Origin: Archilochus colubris
Lineage: Eukaryota; Chordata; Aves; Apodiformes; Trochilidae
Direction: 5' to 3'
Assembly (NCBI GenBank): GCA_023079485.1
Contig: CM041083.1
Span: 110,463,554 to 110,527,553, forward strand
DNA: 64,000 bases
The stretch's first letter is position 1. Every line of letters starts with the position of its first letter. The notes beneath the pieces are model-generated. The model was not told the DNA's origin. It did no database searches and worked only from the letters and a program-made list of their open reading frames with translations. Both the position numbers and the translations under genes were made by a program. This document shows, in pieces, positions 36,474-48,580 of this stretch.

Positions 36474-39400
36474 CTCCACTGACCAATTTCAGCAGCATTT
36501 AAGAAACATTTCCAGGCCTTCTGCTGTTGAGTGGGAAGAGGCAGAAGTGCAAGATAGTTTGTCAAAGATTTGTAAGTGGAGGTGGAAGGGATGGAGAAAG
36601 GTCTGATAACAGTTGGGGTGTCTAAACCAGGAGCATGCAGGAGTGAGATGCTCCATGGAGCCCTGGACTGTCCTGGTGAGACAGAGGGAGTCAAGTGGCC
36701 ACTCCTAAACATAGGGGGGTTTTAGGACAGGAGTGACACTTACTAAAAATGACCCACGTGTAAATGATTTGACACACCAACTCTCATTAAGGCACTTCCA
36801 CAGAATGAAGCCTAAATACTAGTGTAAATCTCACCCACCAACAATGTTTTTTGAGGGCTTCTCATCAGGCTCCTCATAGCCTGGAGGTTTCCCATTGGGA
36901 CTTACCAATTCAGCCTGTGTAAGTGGATATAGAGACCACTGTCTCTGTCTCCCTGTGGCATTGCATCTCAGAGGGAGATGAGAAAACTCACTGTTTTGGA
37001 CACCTGATTATTCTTCATGGGCATTTGCACAAAACTCTACAGATATTTCTGAACTGTGAACAACAGTGTTCCAGCATCCTGACTCAGGCTTTATTACCAG
37101 TCCACCTATCTGCCAACAGGTTTCTGCGTGGTTGCTTCAGATCTACCCCAAAAGAGAAAAAAGAATAAACTTTAATGATTTGAAGAAACGTTCTTTAAAT
37201 TGAGACCATTTCAAGTTGCTTTGAAATGCTGTCATTTCAAATGTTCCCTTTATACCTCCAAAACATTTTTTTTTTCCAACAGCTTTTGGGAGTTCTGTAA
37301 ATGTCAGTCAACTGTGTGGCAAAACCCAGAGCAGAATCTCTTGCAGTAGGGGTACAGAATGAAGCAAGGCAATACCAGGTTTTAAAAACTTATCAGATGC
37401 TAAAGGCATGGCAATACAGTGATATTTAATACCCTGACACTGGCAAACTTTCCACTCTGTTGGCTGCTGCACTTGAGTAGCAGTCAGTAGGGTCATGCAG
37501 GGGGGGGTCTAACAGTTCAAAGTTACTGACAGAAATAAATCATTTAAATGAGTTCATTAGTCTCCTTCCTTTTCATGTTAATATCATGGGCAACTTATGA
37601 AATTAGGGAGGCAGAAAAAACAGTAGGAATTTTTCTTTTAACTTTAATGGATTTTATATCATGCTTTTAATGCATTCATTTTTAAGCATTACAGCCCAGC
37701 ACATATGATTGAATGGATACTAAAAATATGCCACATTCACCCACAATTTAGTACCACAGCATGACTTACTTGCTCCTTAAATAGCAATGCTCCCCTAAAT
37801 AACAATGTTACCACCAAAAAGACACTCAGCAGCATGCAAGAGCAGCATTCCATGGGAAACAAACCAACTTAGCAGGAGCTCTGTAGGTAGCTCTTTTCTG
37901 CCTTATTAAAAAAAAGAAAAGAAAAGAAAAAAAAAAGATAAGAAAGTGTGTGCCAATACATCATCCTATGTTTCAGTGAGTTTCAGAAGAGATTGTTCTT
38001 TGCCTATCATTAAAATAGGTATTCAAATAATACTAGAAAACAGAGCAGAACAAGATATTTAAACTGCCTCCCAAATCTGTCAAATGAAAGTATAGGTTTC
38101 CTAAACTCAACAAAAACGTGCCAATTTTAAACACAAGCAATCATGTTATTTGTTTTCCTCTTGATTTGCTGCTAAATTAGCAAACGCCTCATGACACGTG
38201 AGATGATTCCATTGTGTAAGTTCCTAAGGAGTAACAGGAAACTTGCAATGTAGAGATAGCAGGCTCAGCTCAACAATGATAAATATGTCAGATGATGACA
38301 ATCATTCTATGAATTTAGTTCTTGTGAATGAACAAAAATGGTAATTTAAAGTGTCAGGATTTGGAAGAATAATAATTTCTGTATCAGTCATTCACATTCA
38401 GTTGTAGCAGAACAGAGATGGATACTGCTACATGCATCAAGTGTGAGCTGAGTGGAGACATGGATACAGATTTGGAGCCAGACAGGAGCATCTGATCTGA
38501 CCTCTAAGATAAAACAATCAATTAAATTTCACCCAAGGACTGAGCCCCATCACCTTCACACAACTACAATTCGACTGACTTGGGGGAGATGAAGCAGAAA
38601 GTTTGTGTTTATACAAGACAAAGATATTGTGGGTTTTGTCTCCAGTCTATTTGGCCTCACTGCCTTCAGTCCCCATGCTGGCTTAGTGAGGAAGAAAACA
38701 GCTGAGGAACAACAGGGTTCATCAAAAGCCCTTTTAACAGTGGCCAGTGACTTTTCTCAGCTTCAGAAGTGTCATGTTTTTGTTTTTTTTTTTTCTTTTT
38801 GTAACCTGCTACCTTGCCTGATAAGACCTCAGGACCAAATGGGAATAGTTTTGTACGCATGCTTAGAGGTCAGGTAAACACAGCTGGCCCATATTAACAC
38901 TGTCTTAAAAGTGTTCCCAGTCTTAAAACTATAGGAAGACAAGGAAAGCTATAACTGTTGAGCTCTACTCAACAGATATTTTAAATGTGATACTTCTAAT
39001 GTGGAGCTGCTGGTGATGATGGTAATAGGTGGTAACAAGTGATGGAGAGCTAGAAACCAATATCTTAAGCAGACTGATGTCTTTTTTGCATTGGTGGATC
39101 ACTTCCTTCTAACCTACCCTTTAGTGGATCATCTGGTTCTAACTCCTTGTTACTATTTTAATATCTGAGTTACTAAGCTGCATGTTTGTAGCCCACCAGC
39201 CCAGCAGCCTAAAAATGCTACCAGAATTAAAAAATAATCTCTATCTCCTCTAGTGTATTTGTTCTATACTATTCTCTGATTAATACTTTGTGGTAAAATG
39301 CTTTACAGGCATGCTCTATGAAAAGTCTCGCCTCAGATGTGATGGCATTAAGGTTTACTGATACCTATCTTCTCCACAAGTTGGTGCTATCAGGAAGGGT

Positions 39401-39607
39401 AAAGAGAAATACATCTATCTAAGGTGCATAAACTGGGATGAAATTACCCGTGTCTGTTCTGAGAAAACATAGGGTTTTATTTTAGATTAATATTGACTTT
39501 TTTGATTTAACTTTGTTTAACAATGGTCAGTCAACTATTCACTATTTTTATCTAAGAACAGAAAGTGAATTTTGAGGTCCAACTCCAATATCCAGTGGAA
39601 GACTTTC

Positions 39608-39646
39608 AGATACAAGAAAGTATCTTGTACTTACAAGATACAAGAA
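39608..39646. repeat. Palindrome with overlapping direct repeat
   Basis: TATCTTGTA (39621-39629) and TACAAGATA (39632-39640) form a perfect 9-bp inverted repeat with a CT loop. AGATACAAGAA occurs directly at 39608-39618 and 39636-39646. Confidence 0.85.
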
Positions 39647-40348
39647 CTTGGCTTCTCAAAGTAACTTTGGTGCTGCTACTTCTGTGTTGAGAGTGTTGAG
39701 ATGTCTTAAGCATTTCCTTTTAATTGTCCATTAGGTGAGTAAGAACTGCATATCTGCTTTGCTGCTACCAATATTCTTTTTCTTTTGTGCAAGCCTTTCT
39801 GTTTTCCACCATTTTGCTTATGGGTATGTGGATTAAGAAATGTGTGCATGAAGCATGAGGGTGACAAAGTGGAGGGAGTGCAGCAAAGAACAACCAGGAC
39901 TAGAGGCCCTGAATGCTGAAGTGAACTATAAAATCCAGCTCTGCAGTTTAACTACGAGGTCATTAGAGAGGGGTTCTGCAAGCTGGCAAATATTTGAAGT
40001 GGAAAGATAGAGGAATCATTTACAGGTGAGATGATAAAAGGAAGAAGGATCAATCAGTGCATGGCAGATTTTCACGCTGGCACCTTGCCAACAGTGAGGA
40101 TTAGCAGCTGCATCCAACTGCATCCTTCCTTTCCTGCAGAGAGAAATGCCTGTGAGATATGCCTGAGGTGAGGCAGCAAAAGCAGCAGTGCTGAAGTGTG
40201 GCATAGACTGATGTTGAGCTTCAGAACAGCCCTGTTGCACAGTCACTGCTATCCCTGCATCTGGAAACAGTGCTGCACTGACTCAAATGAGGACAGGTCC
40301 TACAGGTATCTTCCTTCTTGCGGCTTTCTTTTTTAACAACTCTCTTAC

Positions 40349-40543
40349 TGTTGGCAATGACTCTCACTGGAGTCTTTTTGGTTTCTCCTCCATATAGTTC
40401 AAGATGTTTTATGGGAAAAGGAACAATGGTAAATAAATCTGGAAGAGCCTGAGCTATGAGTATGGGTAGTGCTTCAGAAATAATAGACTTTGAATTAATG
40501 CGTTCTGTGCACAGGAGAGAGTTTGATATAGGTATTATTTTGC
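40349..40543 (-). other. Weak candidate internal exon, unidentified
   Basis: A 195-base open stretch on the minus strand lies between an acceptor-like ATATTACAG/GC and a donor-like AACA/GTAAGAG. Both junctions are phase 1 and the length is a multiple of three. The encoded segment has a hydrophobic centre (ALPILIAQALPDLF) and reads like ordinary protein. The acceptor lacks a convincing polypyrimidine tract, and no neighbouring exon could be assigned. I recognise no family. Chance is the more likely explanation. Confidence 0.15.
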
Positions 40544-43500
40544 CTGTAATATGGTTAATATCGTTATCACCTATCAATTGTTTGATGAGTAATGGAGCCT
40601 AGCTTTCAGGATTAATTTAATACCTGATTATAAGGCTTTAAAAAGACATCTGTCAAAAATGCTGCTTTAAGACCTTTCTCCCATTGTTTATATTGAATAA
40701 TTCAATGAGGACCCTTTTCTAATGAAGAGAGGTATTTCTTTTTCACAGCAAATAGTTTATCCTACCATGTTCTTTGATATTTTTGTCTCATTGATTCTGG
40801 ATACTTTTGCAATTCATTTTCAAAGTGTAACGGCCTCAAAATCCAATAAATTTATGGCACTCTTTGTTTAACAGCTGTTCTTGTACATCTCAGATATATT
40901 ATTTTTCCTGTTTTTTCCCTTAGGTACTGACCAGTATTCTTTTCTATTCATTGTGCTATGCTTATTTCCTAGAACTAAAATCCATTATGGTCTCTTATCT
41001 GCTTGATAGCTCAATAAGCCTGATCCAGGTCAGGCAGTTTTCTATAGCTTTCAGAAACATTGATCCTGTTTTTCACCATTTAATTCAACTCATCTGCTCT
41101 CTGTGAAGACAATTGATTGGACATTTTTTCTTACTACCCTATCCTGACTGAATATGAACTTTCTGCTCTTTACACATACAGCATAGGCCTGTTCCCTTCT
41201 CCAGCTGATGTCCATTGTTGGTTAGCACCTTGGGAAGTTTTAAGTGCATATTAAATAAATATAGAAAAAACTCTTCATAAGAAGAGCATTATAGTTGTGA
41301 AGCCAAGCCCAAGTATCTGTAAAAACAGTAAAGAATGCAATGCCAAGTGGCGCAGATGTGAACACACCCATAATATTCAGGGTATAATGAGAAAATTTGT
41401 CTCAAAAAGCTTTCTAGCCATCAGCTAAAAATGTCAGCTAATTGACCTTTTTGGCAATGCAGTCCCTTACTCAGGTCCTCAAAAACTGGCACTTGATATC
41501 TGAAGTGATTTCTGCTTTCAGTATAAAATTTCTGCACAGGCTTAAATTCATTCTGGTCATGCCCATAAATGCTGGACATATATTTGCCCTCTGAAGACTC
41601 TTACACATGAATGTATCTCTTACCAAACACCAAATAGATTCACAATTTTGCACTACTGCTGATCAGAATGTGTTATTGTGATATGATTGTGGGTTGGGTT
41701 CATATAAAGCAGTGCCCTGGGAAGATTTGAAAGTGTTTTATCTAATACCTTTGTATCTAGACCACTTAGATTTAGTAGAGAAGATGACTGCTTGCTTTGG
41801 GAAGTATGTGACTGAAAAACCCAGCTTTGCTGTGTCATGGACCATGACAATGCAAAGGAAAAGCACTGAGACTTCTTAAATGGTTTTAGACTGAATGTAG
41901 CCTCTGGTTTGGAAATGCGTGATCCTGAGCCAATAAAAGTAAGAAAAGTATTTAAACAAGTACCTACCATGGAAAATTACAACCTGAACAGAATAAATGT
42001 TAAGGGTATAAGTAGCAGGAAACCCTGTTTTTATCAAGAAGAAGCAGTACAATGTAGCCTACATGTGATCACTGTCCCTAAGTAGAAAAACATAAATTTT
42101 TACTGCATTCATAATTCAGCACTTGGTTACCTCATCCCCAATATTTTGAGCTTAATTTTCACCGAGATTTTAGCTTAGCAAAGTAATATGAGCAGTGCTA
42201 TCAAAATTTAATGTTTTTGAAAAATCTAAGGTTCTAGAATGATATGACTATATGAGAGTCTTAGTTTTCATTTGGGAAAAAAAACACTTCTCACCCTCAC
42301 ACTTGCAAAGAGAGATTAAAGACCCTTAAAAGCTAAGAGAATGCAAAGCAAATACCCTCTTCTTGTGTATTGATGACTGAAACTGCTGTCATCAGTATTC
42401 CTGATTAAGACAAGTGTCTTTTGTTTCTGACTGCATATATAAATTCACAGTTCTCCTAAGCCCCAGCTATTGTATCACTGAAATAATAGAAATGCTTGCT
42501 TTCTTGCATAATGAACTCCTGTTTTAGAATTTCATTCTCCTCTCAAAACCTGACCTTTACCATGAAGAACAGACTGCATTTTCATTTAATGATAACAGTA
42601 TTGTTCTTGCTGTTCTTTTCATGATATGCATCAGCTAATTTCTCCTGAAATATTAACTGCAATGTTATTAATTTAATAATGATATCAGTATTAATAATAA
42701 TACACTTTCTGGTTACTTTCAATTTAAATTTGACCAAAACTTTGAGGAGTAAATTTTGAAATAATGTTATCAATCTATATATATGGTATCCCATCAACAG
42801 TAATTAGGTGTTCCACTTAATGAAACATTTACCTTTATGGCTTAATATGTGCTACAAAGCTACTCCTTCAGAAATAATAATCACAACAGAACTCTTCTTA
42901 GTGAAAAGTAAGAGAATATAAAAATATACGTTGTGAAAAAAACAGCTTTCCTATTCTACTCTTGGCCTGCCCTTATAAAAAGACCATCAATAAGATGATA
43001 GCTGAGTATCTTGAAAATAAATGAATCTAAATGACTCAAGCATGGGCAAATATCTTTCTTGGCTGAGTTTTCTGTATGCTTTGGAGTTTTGCACTTGAAT
43101 TTTGCAGTGTAAGAATCTGCTTTTTCTAACAATTTGATGGTTCTTGATATCAATGAAAAATGTTGAACTGGGTTTTTTTTCTTAGAAATGCTTTCTGAGA
43201 TGGAAGAATCAGTATTCTAGACTGACAAGATGGAAACTCAGGCCTTAGGATCCCTTCTTCAAAATTCTGATTCTGTATATGCACAAGTGCTGTTGTGTTC
43301 ACATAAAATGGTATTTATGCATGTACCACCATCTTATAGTGTGACAGTAAAGAGATTAGATTACTGAACACAAGACAAAGATAAAAATTGTAGAAAATAA
43401 GTTTAAGTAGGAAGGCCACAATGTCCTATAGAAAGAGATAGGTATTTGCTGTAACATACCACGTTTTTCTTACATGTCATAAACCAGTACCTCCTATAAT

Positions 43501-44389
43501 TAGAACTGCTCTCAATATTCCAGACTACTCTGACACATGTAAATCCAAAAATACTCTGACTTCTAGGTAACTCAAAGTAGAAACATTTTTTTCTTTATAA
43601 ACCCTCTCTACAAGTACAAGAGACCAAAAGGGACACTTCAGATTCAGACATGAGACAACAAGAAGAAAGCTTTTGGGAAAAGCACTCCAAACAAACCAGA
43701 TGTCTCCTGGGTTTTTCTGCATCTGAAGTTTTTTCAGGTTACCTTGATTTCTTCTTTTTATTCCCCCAAGTAAAATTCATGGCATCCATCTGGAAGGTTT
43801 TATCTGGAGTCATTAGTACTCATTATTTCACTGGTTTTGGAAGTAAATTTACAGACATTTCAAGTACACATTTTTTTAATAAATGAAGGAGCACCCTTAT
43901 TTTAAACCAGTTCTTCTGTGTCAGGCTGCTCTCATTCTGGTGTATTTCATGTGGTTTACCTGAGTAACAGAACAAATGTGGATATTTACTGAAATGCCCC
44001 TCTTGCCAGAGAACATCTTAACTGAGTGTCACTTCTCTGTTCAAATATTTTAAAGCAGTCAGCCATGCTCATTTTTCACTCTAGCCTGTAGCAAGTTCAA
44101 ACTACTCACGTCAGACATTGATTGTGCTGCAGCCATCAAATGGCACACTAGATCCATGCTTCTGAATAATTCAGAGCTGAGACCCTGGATTACCTTAGGG
44201 AGAAGAGTTTGTACAAGCTCATCTTTATACCAGTGACCTGGGGACCTTAGTCTGGATGAGAGAGAAAGGACACACTCATATTCTCACTTGGTCTTCAGCA
44301 AAGATCTCATCTCTGGCAAGACTTTTAGAAATATCAAGACCCTGAGGAGAATTTTGCAAATGCCATAGAAGCCAGTGAGCCATCATTTA

Positions 44390-44898
44390 CTGTGTCCAGT
44401 TCTGGGCCCCTCAGTTCAGGAAGGACATCAAGGTCCTGGAGCAGGTCCAAAGGAGGGCAACCAGGCTGGTGAAGGGACTTGAGCACAGACCCTATGAGGA
44501 GAGGCTGAGGGAGCTGGGGGTGTTCAGTCTGGAGAAGAGAAGGCTCAGGGGAGACCTCATCGCTCTCTACAACTACCTGAAAGGAGGATGGAGCCAGGTG
44601 GGGGTTGGTCTCTTTTGCCAGACGACTTTCAACAAGACAAGAGGGCATGGTCTTAAGTTGTGCCAGGGGAGGTTTAGGTTAGATATTAGAAAGAATTTCT
44701 TTACGGAGAGAGTGATCAAGCATTGGAATGGGCTGCCCAGGGAAGTAGTGGATTCTCTGTTCCTGGAGATATTTAAAAAGAGACTGGATGTGGCACTCAG
44801 TGCCATGGTCTAGCAACTGCAACGGTGGTTCAAGGGTTGGACTCGATGATCTCTGAGGTCCCTTCCAACCCAGCCAATTCTATGATTCTATGATTCTA
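44390..44898 (+). mobile_element. CR1 LINE 3' end, best preserved copy in the window
   Basis: It opens with the antiterminal ORF2 block (TGTGTCCAGTTCTGGGCCCC). An uninterrupted frame at 44469-44813 encodes the ORF2 C-terminus: [33 protein letters not shown] and [13 protein letters not shown]. The 3' UTR ends in GGTTGGACTCGATGATCTC, CCCTTCCAACCCAGCC and three ATTCTATG-type tail units. The open frame and intact tail show it is younger than the other CR1 copies here, though still 5'-truncated and unable to move by itself. The copy at 56940 on the minus strand belongs to the same subfamily by sequence. An LTR begins directly at its last tail unit. Confidence 0.96.
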
Positions 44899-45490
44899 TG
44901 TTTCTGGTTTTGGCTGGGATGGCTTAGGCTGGGGTAGGACTAATTTTCATATTAACAGCTAGAATAGTGTTATATTTAGCTTTGGTATGAAGTTTGGTAT
45001 GAGAAGAATACTTATTTTTTGTTTTCTTTTGTTTTCTTTTGTTGCTAAGAGATCAAGGAACCCGTATTTTGCTAGCACATGAGTGCATAAGAACACAGGA
45101 CAAAACATAACCAGCCCAAGAGGTGCAGATTGCCCAAAGGGTTATTCCATACCTTAGGACATCAAGCTTACCATAAAAAGATGCTGAAAAAATAAGGAAG
45201 GAGGTGGTGTTTGGAGTTACGCTATTTTTGGCTTTCCAAGTAACCATAAGATGTGATGGAGCCAGCCTGCTCTGGGGATGGCTGAACACCTGCCTGCCCC
45301 TGAGAAGGAGTGAATGAATTCCTTGCTTTGCTTTGCTTGCATGTGTGTTTTTTATTTTACCTATTAAACTTTATTCAACCCATGAGTTTTCTCACTTTTA
45401 CTCTTCTGATTCTCTCCCACAGCCCAGAGTGGGGGGAGCAAGCGGGCATCTGCATGGGGCTCAGTTGTTGGTTGGGGTCAACCCATGACA
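44899..45490 (+). mobile_element. Solo LTR, nearly complete, avian ERV family
   Basis: TG...CA element beginning TGTTTCTGGTTTTGGCTGGG and ending AACCCATGACA. In order it carries a TTTTC-rich insert (about 45018-45042), the block GCCCAAAGGGTTATTCCATACC, and a TATA-like CATAAAAAG near 45173. Next come AAGTAACCATAAGATGTGATGG, GGCTGAACACCTGCCTGCCC, the polyadenylation signal ATTAAA at 45363-45368, and CCCATGAGTTTTCTCACTTTT near the U5 end. These match the bird LTR family also found at 18981 and 31408. Flanking bases (TTCTA left, GCTGG right) do not form a target-site duplication. No internal retroviral sequence remains. Confidence 0.9.
45363..45368 (+). promoter_or_regulatory. LTR polyadenylation signal ATTAAA
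   Basis: Variant polyadenylation hexamer at the usual place for this LTR family, followed by T-rich sequence. Confidence 0.55.
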
Positions 45491-45668
45491 GCTGGAAGAT
45501 AGCAACCAGTTTAGCCCCTGGCATAAGGCAGACATCCCACAGAAGCCAATTAGGGGTTGTGATGTAGACACCTTGCTTTCACCTGAGGCAGTTCAGAAAC
45601 ATGCTGCACACCTTGTCTAGCTCGATGGCAGAAGGAGAAACCAATGGAAGTAGAGAGGAAATTCCTTT
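45491..45668. other. Spacer between LTR and microsatellite
   Basis: Unassigned; no ERV internal genes recognised. Confidence 0.4.
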
Positions 45669-45723
45669 TAATATAATATAATATAATATAATATAATATA
45701 ATATAATATAATATAATATAATA
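45669..45723. repeat. (AATAT)n microsatellite, about 11 perfect units
   Basis: Pure pentanucleotide array without interruption, hence probably polymorphic. Confidence 0.97.
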
Positions 45724-47102
45724 ACACTGGAACATAAAAGGACTACATTTGGCTTATCACAAAATGTCTTGTAATAATTCTCATTTTCCAGAGATTTTAA
45801 AATGGTGATAAATCCTGAGGACTGAATAGTTCTAGTACAGGACATTTCTCTGCATAGCTAATTTTTCCTATTGACCAGATACATCAGGCTGAGCATTTGC
45901 CACCTTCCTGTACTGCTGAATATTTGCTGTCCTACCTTGGTTCATGTGCTTTACTTATCCGTTGGTAAGCTGATGGCATTGTTTGGTTTAAAAATGACCA
46001 CCAGTGCATGGGAAGCATGAGAACAACAAGGACAGAAGAAAACAAAAACCATAAAAAGAACAATTTGCTCCCTGGTTTCATTTATATGTTCAGTTTTTAA
46101 GTGTTCTGAGATTATATGAGGTAAATTGCCCAACTAAGGGTATAACGAAATTCCAAAAAGTATATGGATTTTAAGACATTATAAAAGAATTCTTGGACAG
46201 TGCCCTGGGGCTCAATGTAATTATTACAGCTTTCTATTGATTCTATGTAAGTGTTATAAAATAATAACTTGGGGCAAAGAGTGGTTGTATTTGGCATGCA
46301 TTTCTGCTTCTACATTGGCTCTAAGGGACTATCCCAAAGAATTTATCACAACGTGTTTTTCTAGTTTGCCCTGTAACTTCTATATTAAAAGGATTTTGCA
46401 TCCCAGTTTTGTTTTTTTTTTTTTTAACTTTAAAGGCAGACGGTTCTCTCAAAGCACACAAGTACAGGGCTCTGTCATGATACGTCAAATCTTTCCATCA
46501 TCATAAAAGTCATATAGAAATAGGACAGAAAGTATTAAAACATTTTTCTCCTTACCAGTCTTCCTTACAATGTGACAGATCCTCTGCAACTAGAAATACA
46601 AAATGTGACAAAACTGCAGACTGTTATCCCTGCTGGTGAAGATAACAGACTTGGATCAACTACAGCATCAATGTTCTTTCAGTCTTCCTCTTAGCTGCAA
46701 TGTGATGTTAATTTCAGGTACATGGATTTTCTTACAGCAGAAGTATCCAGAGAATCTTTTTGGAGAAGAAGGGGCAGAGAGCAGTGCTTGATAACTTCAT
46801 CAAAGCACTTTGATAAATACAAAAAGATAAAGCAGTGGAGGGAAGGTGACTGATTTTTTTCTAAAACTGAGCAAGATGAGAACAGAGGAAAGAGACAAGA
46901 AACACATCATGAATTAAACTGAAGGCAAATACAATTTTTCTTATGTTGGTACCATAATCAAGACATTTCTTGAGGCCTTCGAAACCCTCTAAGGCCTCAA
47001 AGGATTTTCTTTATTTTCTCAGTTCCAAGAAAAAGGCTCTGCAGTCCAAACCAGAGGCCTATCTTATGGCAGCTTGTTGCTTCCCCATTCTATTTATTTC
47101 AT

Positions 47103-47118
47103 GCTAATCTGCATTAGC
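47103..47118. promoter_or_regulatory. Palindromic TAAT-N4-ATTA site
   Basis: GCTAATCTGCATTAGC has perfect 6-bp inverted arms around CTGC, giving two opposed homeodomain cores. It overlaps POU-like ATGCTAAT. In repeat-free AT-rich DNA; function is inference. Confidence 0.25.
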
Positions 47119-48547
47119 TTTAAAATGAGCACTGTGTTTGTTTTGTTCACTAAGAATTTTCTTTACAGCTTGAAATACAGCTTATGATTTATTACAAATA
47201 TTCTAAAATGTCATTAAATAATCTTAAAATTTCATAAGAGGCTTGCATGAAGTATGAATAAATCCTCATACAAAGAAGCATCAAATCCTTGTAAGAAGCA
47301 TACTATCTTAAAGAAGCCAAATAAAAAGTAATTTTCAAGACAAACATGGATCCTAAAGGAACTGTACAGTTCATTTTTGTGCTCATATTCCTGATCAGTT
47401 CTGAAGTTTTATGGGCACCACTCCTCTGACCATTCAGAAAGTCTGTCTGCTTTCCCCTAACACTTTTTCGTCAGATTCCTTCACCTTTTTTTCAGTATGG
47501 TTTTGTAAAGCTCAGCAATTACCTAACACATAGGGCAAATACTGTTTATCTGCATCCAGCTTTGATAGCAGGTTCCTCCACAGTTTCATCCATCTCCCAC
47601 TCATCCATCAAGACTTAATTATACAGCTATCCAGCATCCGCTAACACCAGGGAAGTGGTGGGGTCACAGGATGTTTCTAGAATTACATCCACAGAGATTA
47701 TTGGAGTAAAAGTACCATTCTGCTGCCCTAACAACTGTCCTTCTGCACACAAACAGAAAAAAAACCCACCTTGAAACAACTTTCTATTGTAAATGAATTT
47801 TATGCATATCTGTGTATCTCTCTGCCTATAGTCTCTGGTTAAGCAGAATAAAAGATTTCTCCCTTTAAATTTAATTTATTTAAGCTTGCATAGGCTGTGT
47901 AGCTGGATAAGTTTTGGAAAAGATTAGTTTGCCAGAATTTCAACCTAAATTGTCTCTAAGTTTTGTCCAGAAATAAAATATCCAGCTTGAGTCTTCCAGC
48001 TACAAGTGTTTATAAGCATTACTCCATTATCTATATCCATGTTATGTCAGAAGTACAAACTACCTCTTGTTGCTTACATGTTTACAACACCACACACCTT
48101 TTAGAAACCAGTGAAATCAATGGAAAGCTTCCTACACATATCTCTGGGCATAATTCGTGCTGGTTGAGTCTGGCACAGGTGACAATCCTGAATAATTGTA
48201 CTGGATTTAGGGCAGTCTTTTGTAAGCTTGTGAAGAAAAGCATGCACTAACCTGAATCAAGTAAATTAGGCACTCATTAAATCCACAAGGGGTTACATTT
48301 TATTTAAATAAAACTCAGGCTCATGAAGTTATAATTCCTGCTTTTTCTGGATTTTCTTCCAAATAGAGGTGACTTAAACAATGACTAAATTTTTCTAATT
48401 TTGTGGCATTATGTAAGGGAGAGGGAGAGATGGAGAAAGAAAGTGGTTGAACTTCCTATTGGTACTCACTCATTGACTCTGTCAATTTGGCCATCTCTGT
48501 TTCTCTTTTGGGCTTCTCCTGGGGGAACAGACAAAATAAAAAACAAA

Positions 48548-48580
48548 CATATATATATAATATATATAAAATATAAATAC
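48548..48580. repeat. TA-rich microsatellite
   Basis: Interrupted (TA)n with AA interruptions. Confidence 0.9.

Larger units (their letters stand above)
35461..44389. other. Long single-copy stretch (8.9 kb), no gene recognised
   Basis: Free of recognised CR1 and LTR sequences apart from homopolymers (A17 at 36457-36473; A/G tract about 37907-37936). It contains an RFX-type palindrome at 35682-35693, an inverted repeat at 39621-39640 and a weak splice-flanked frame at 40349-40543, all listed separately. Confidence 0.45.
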
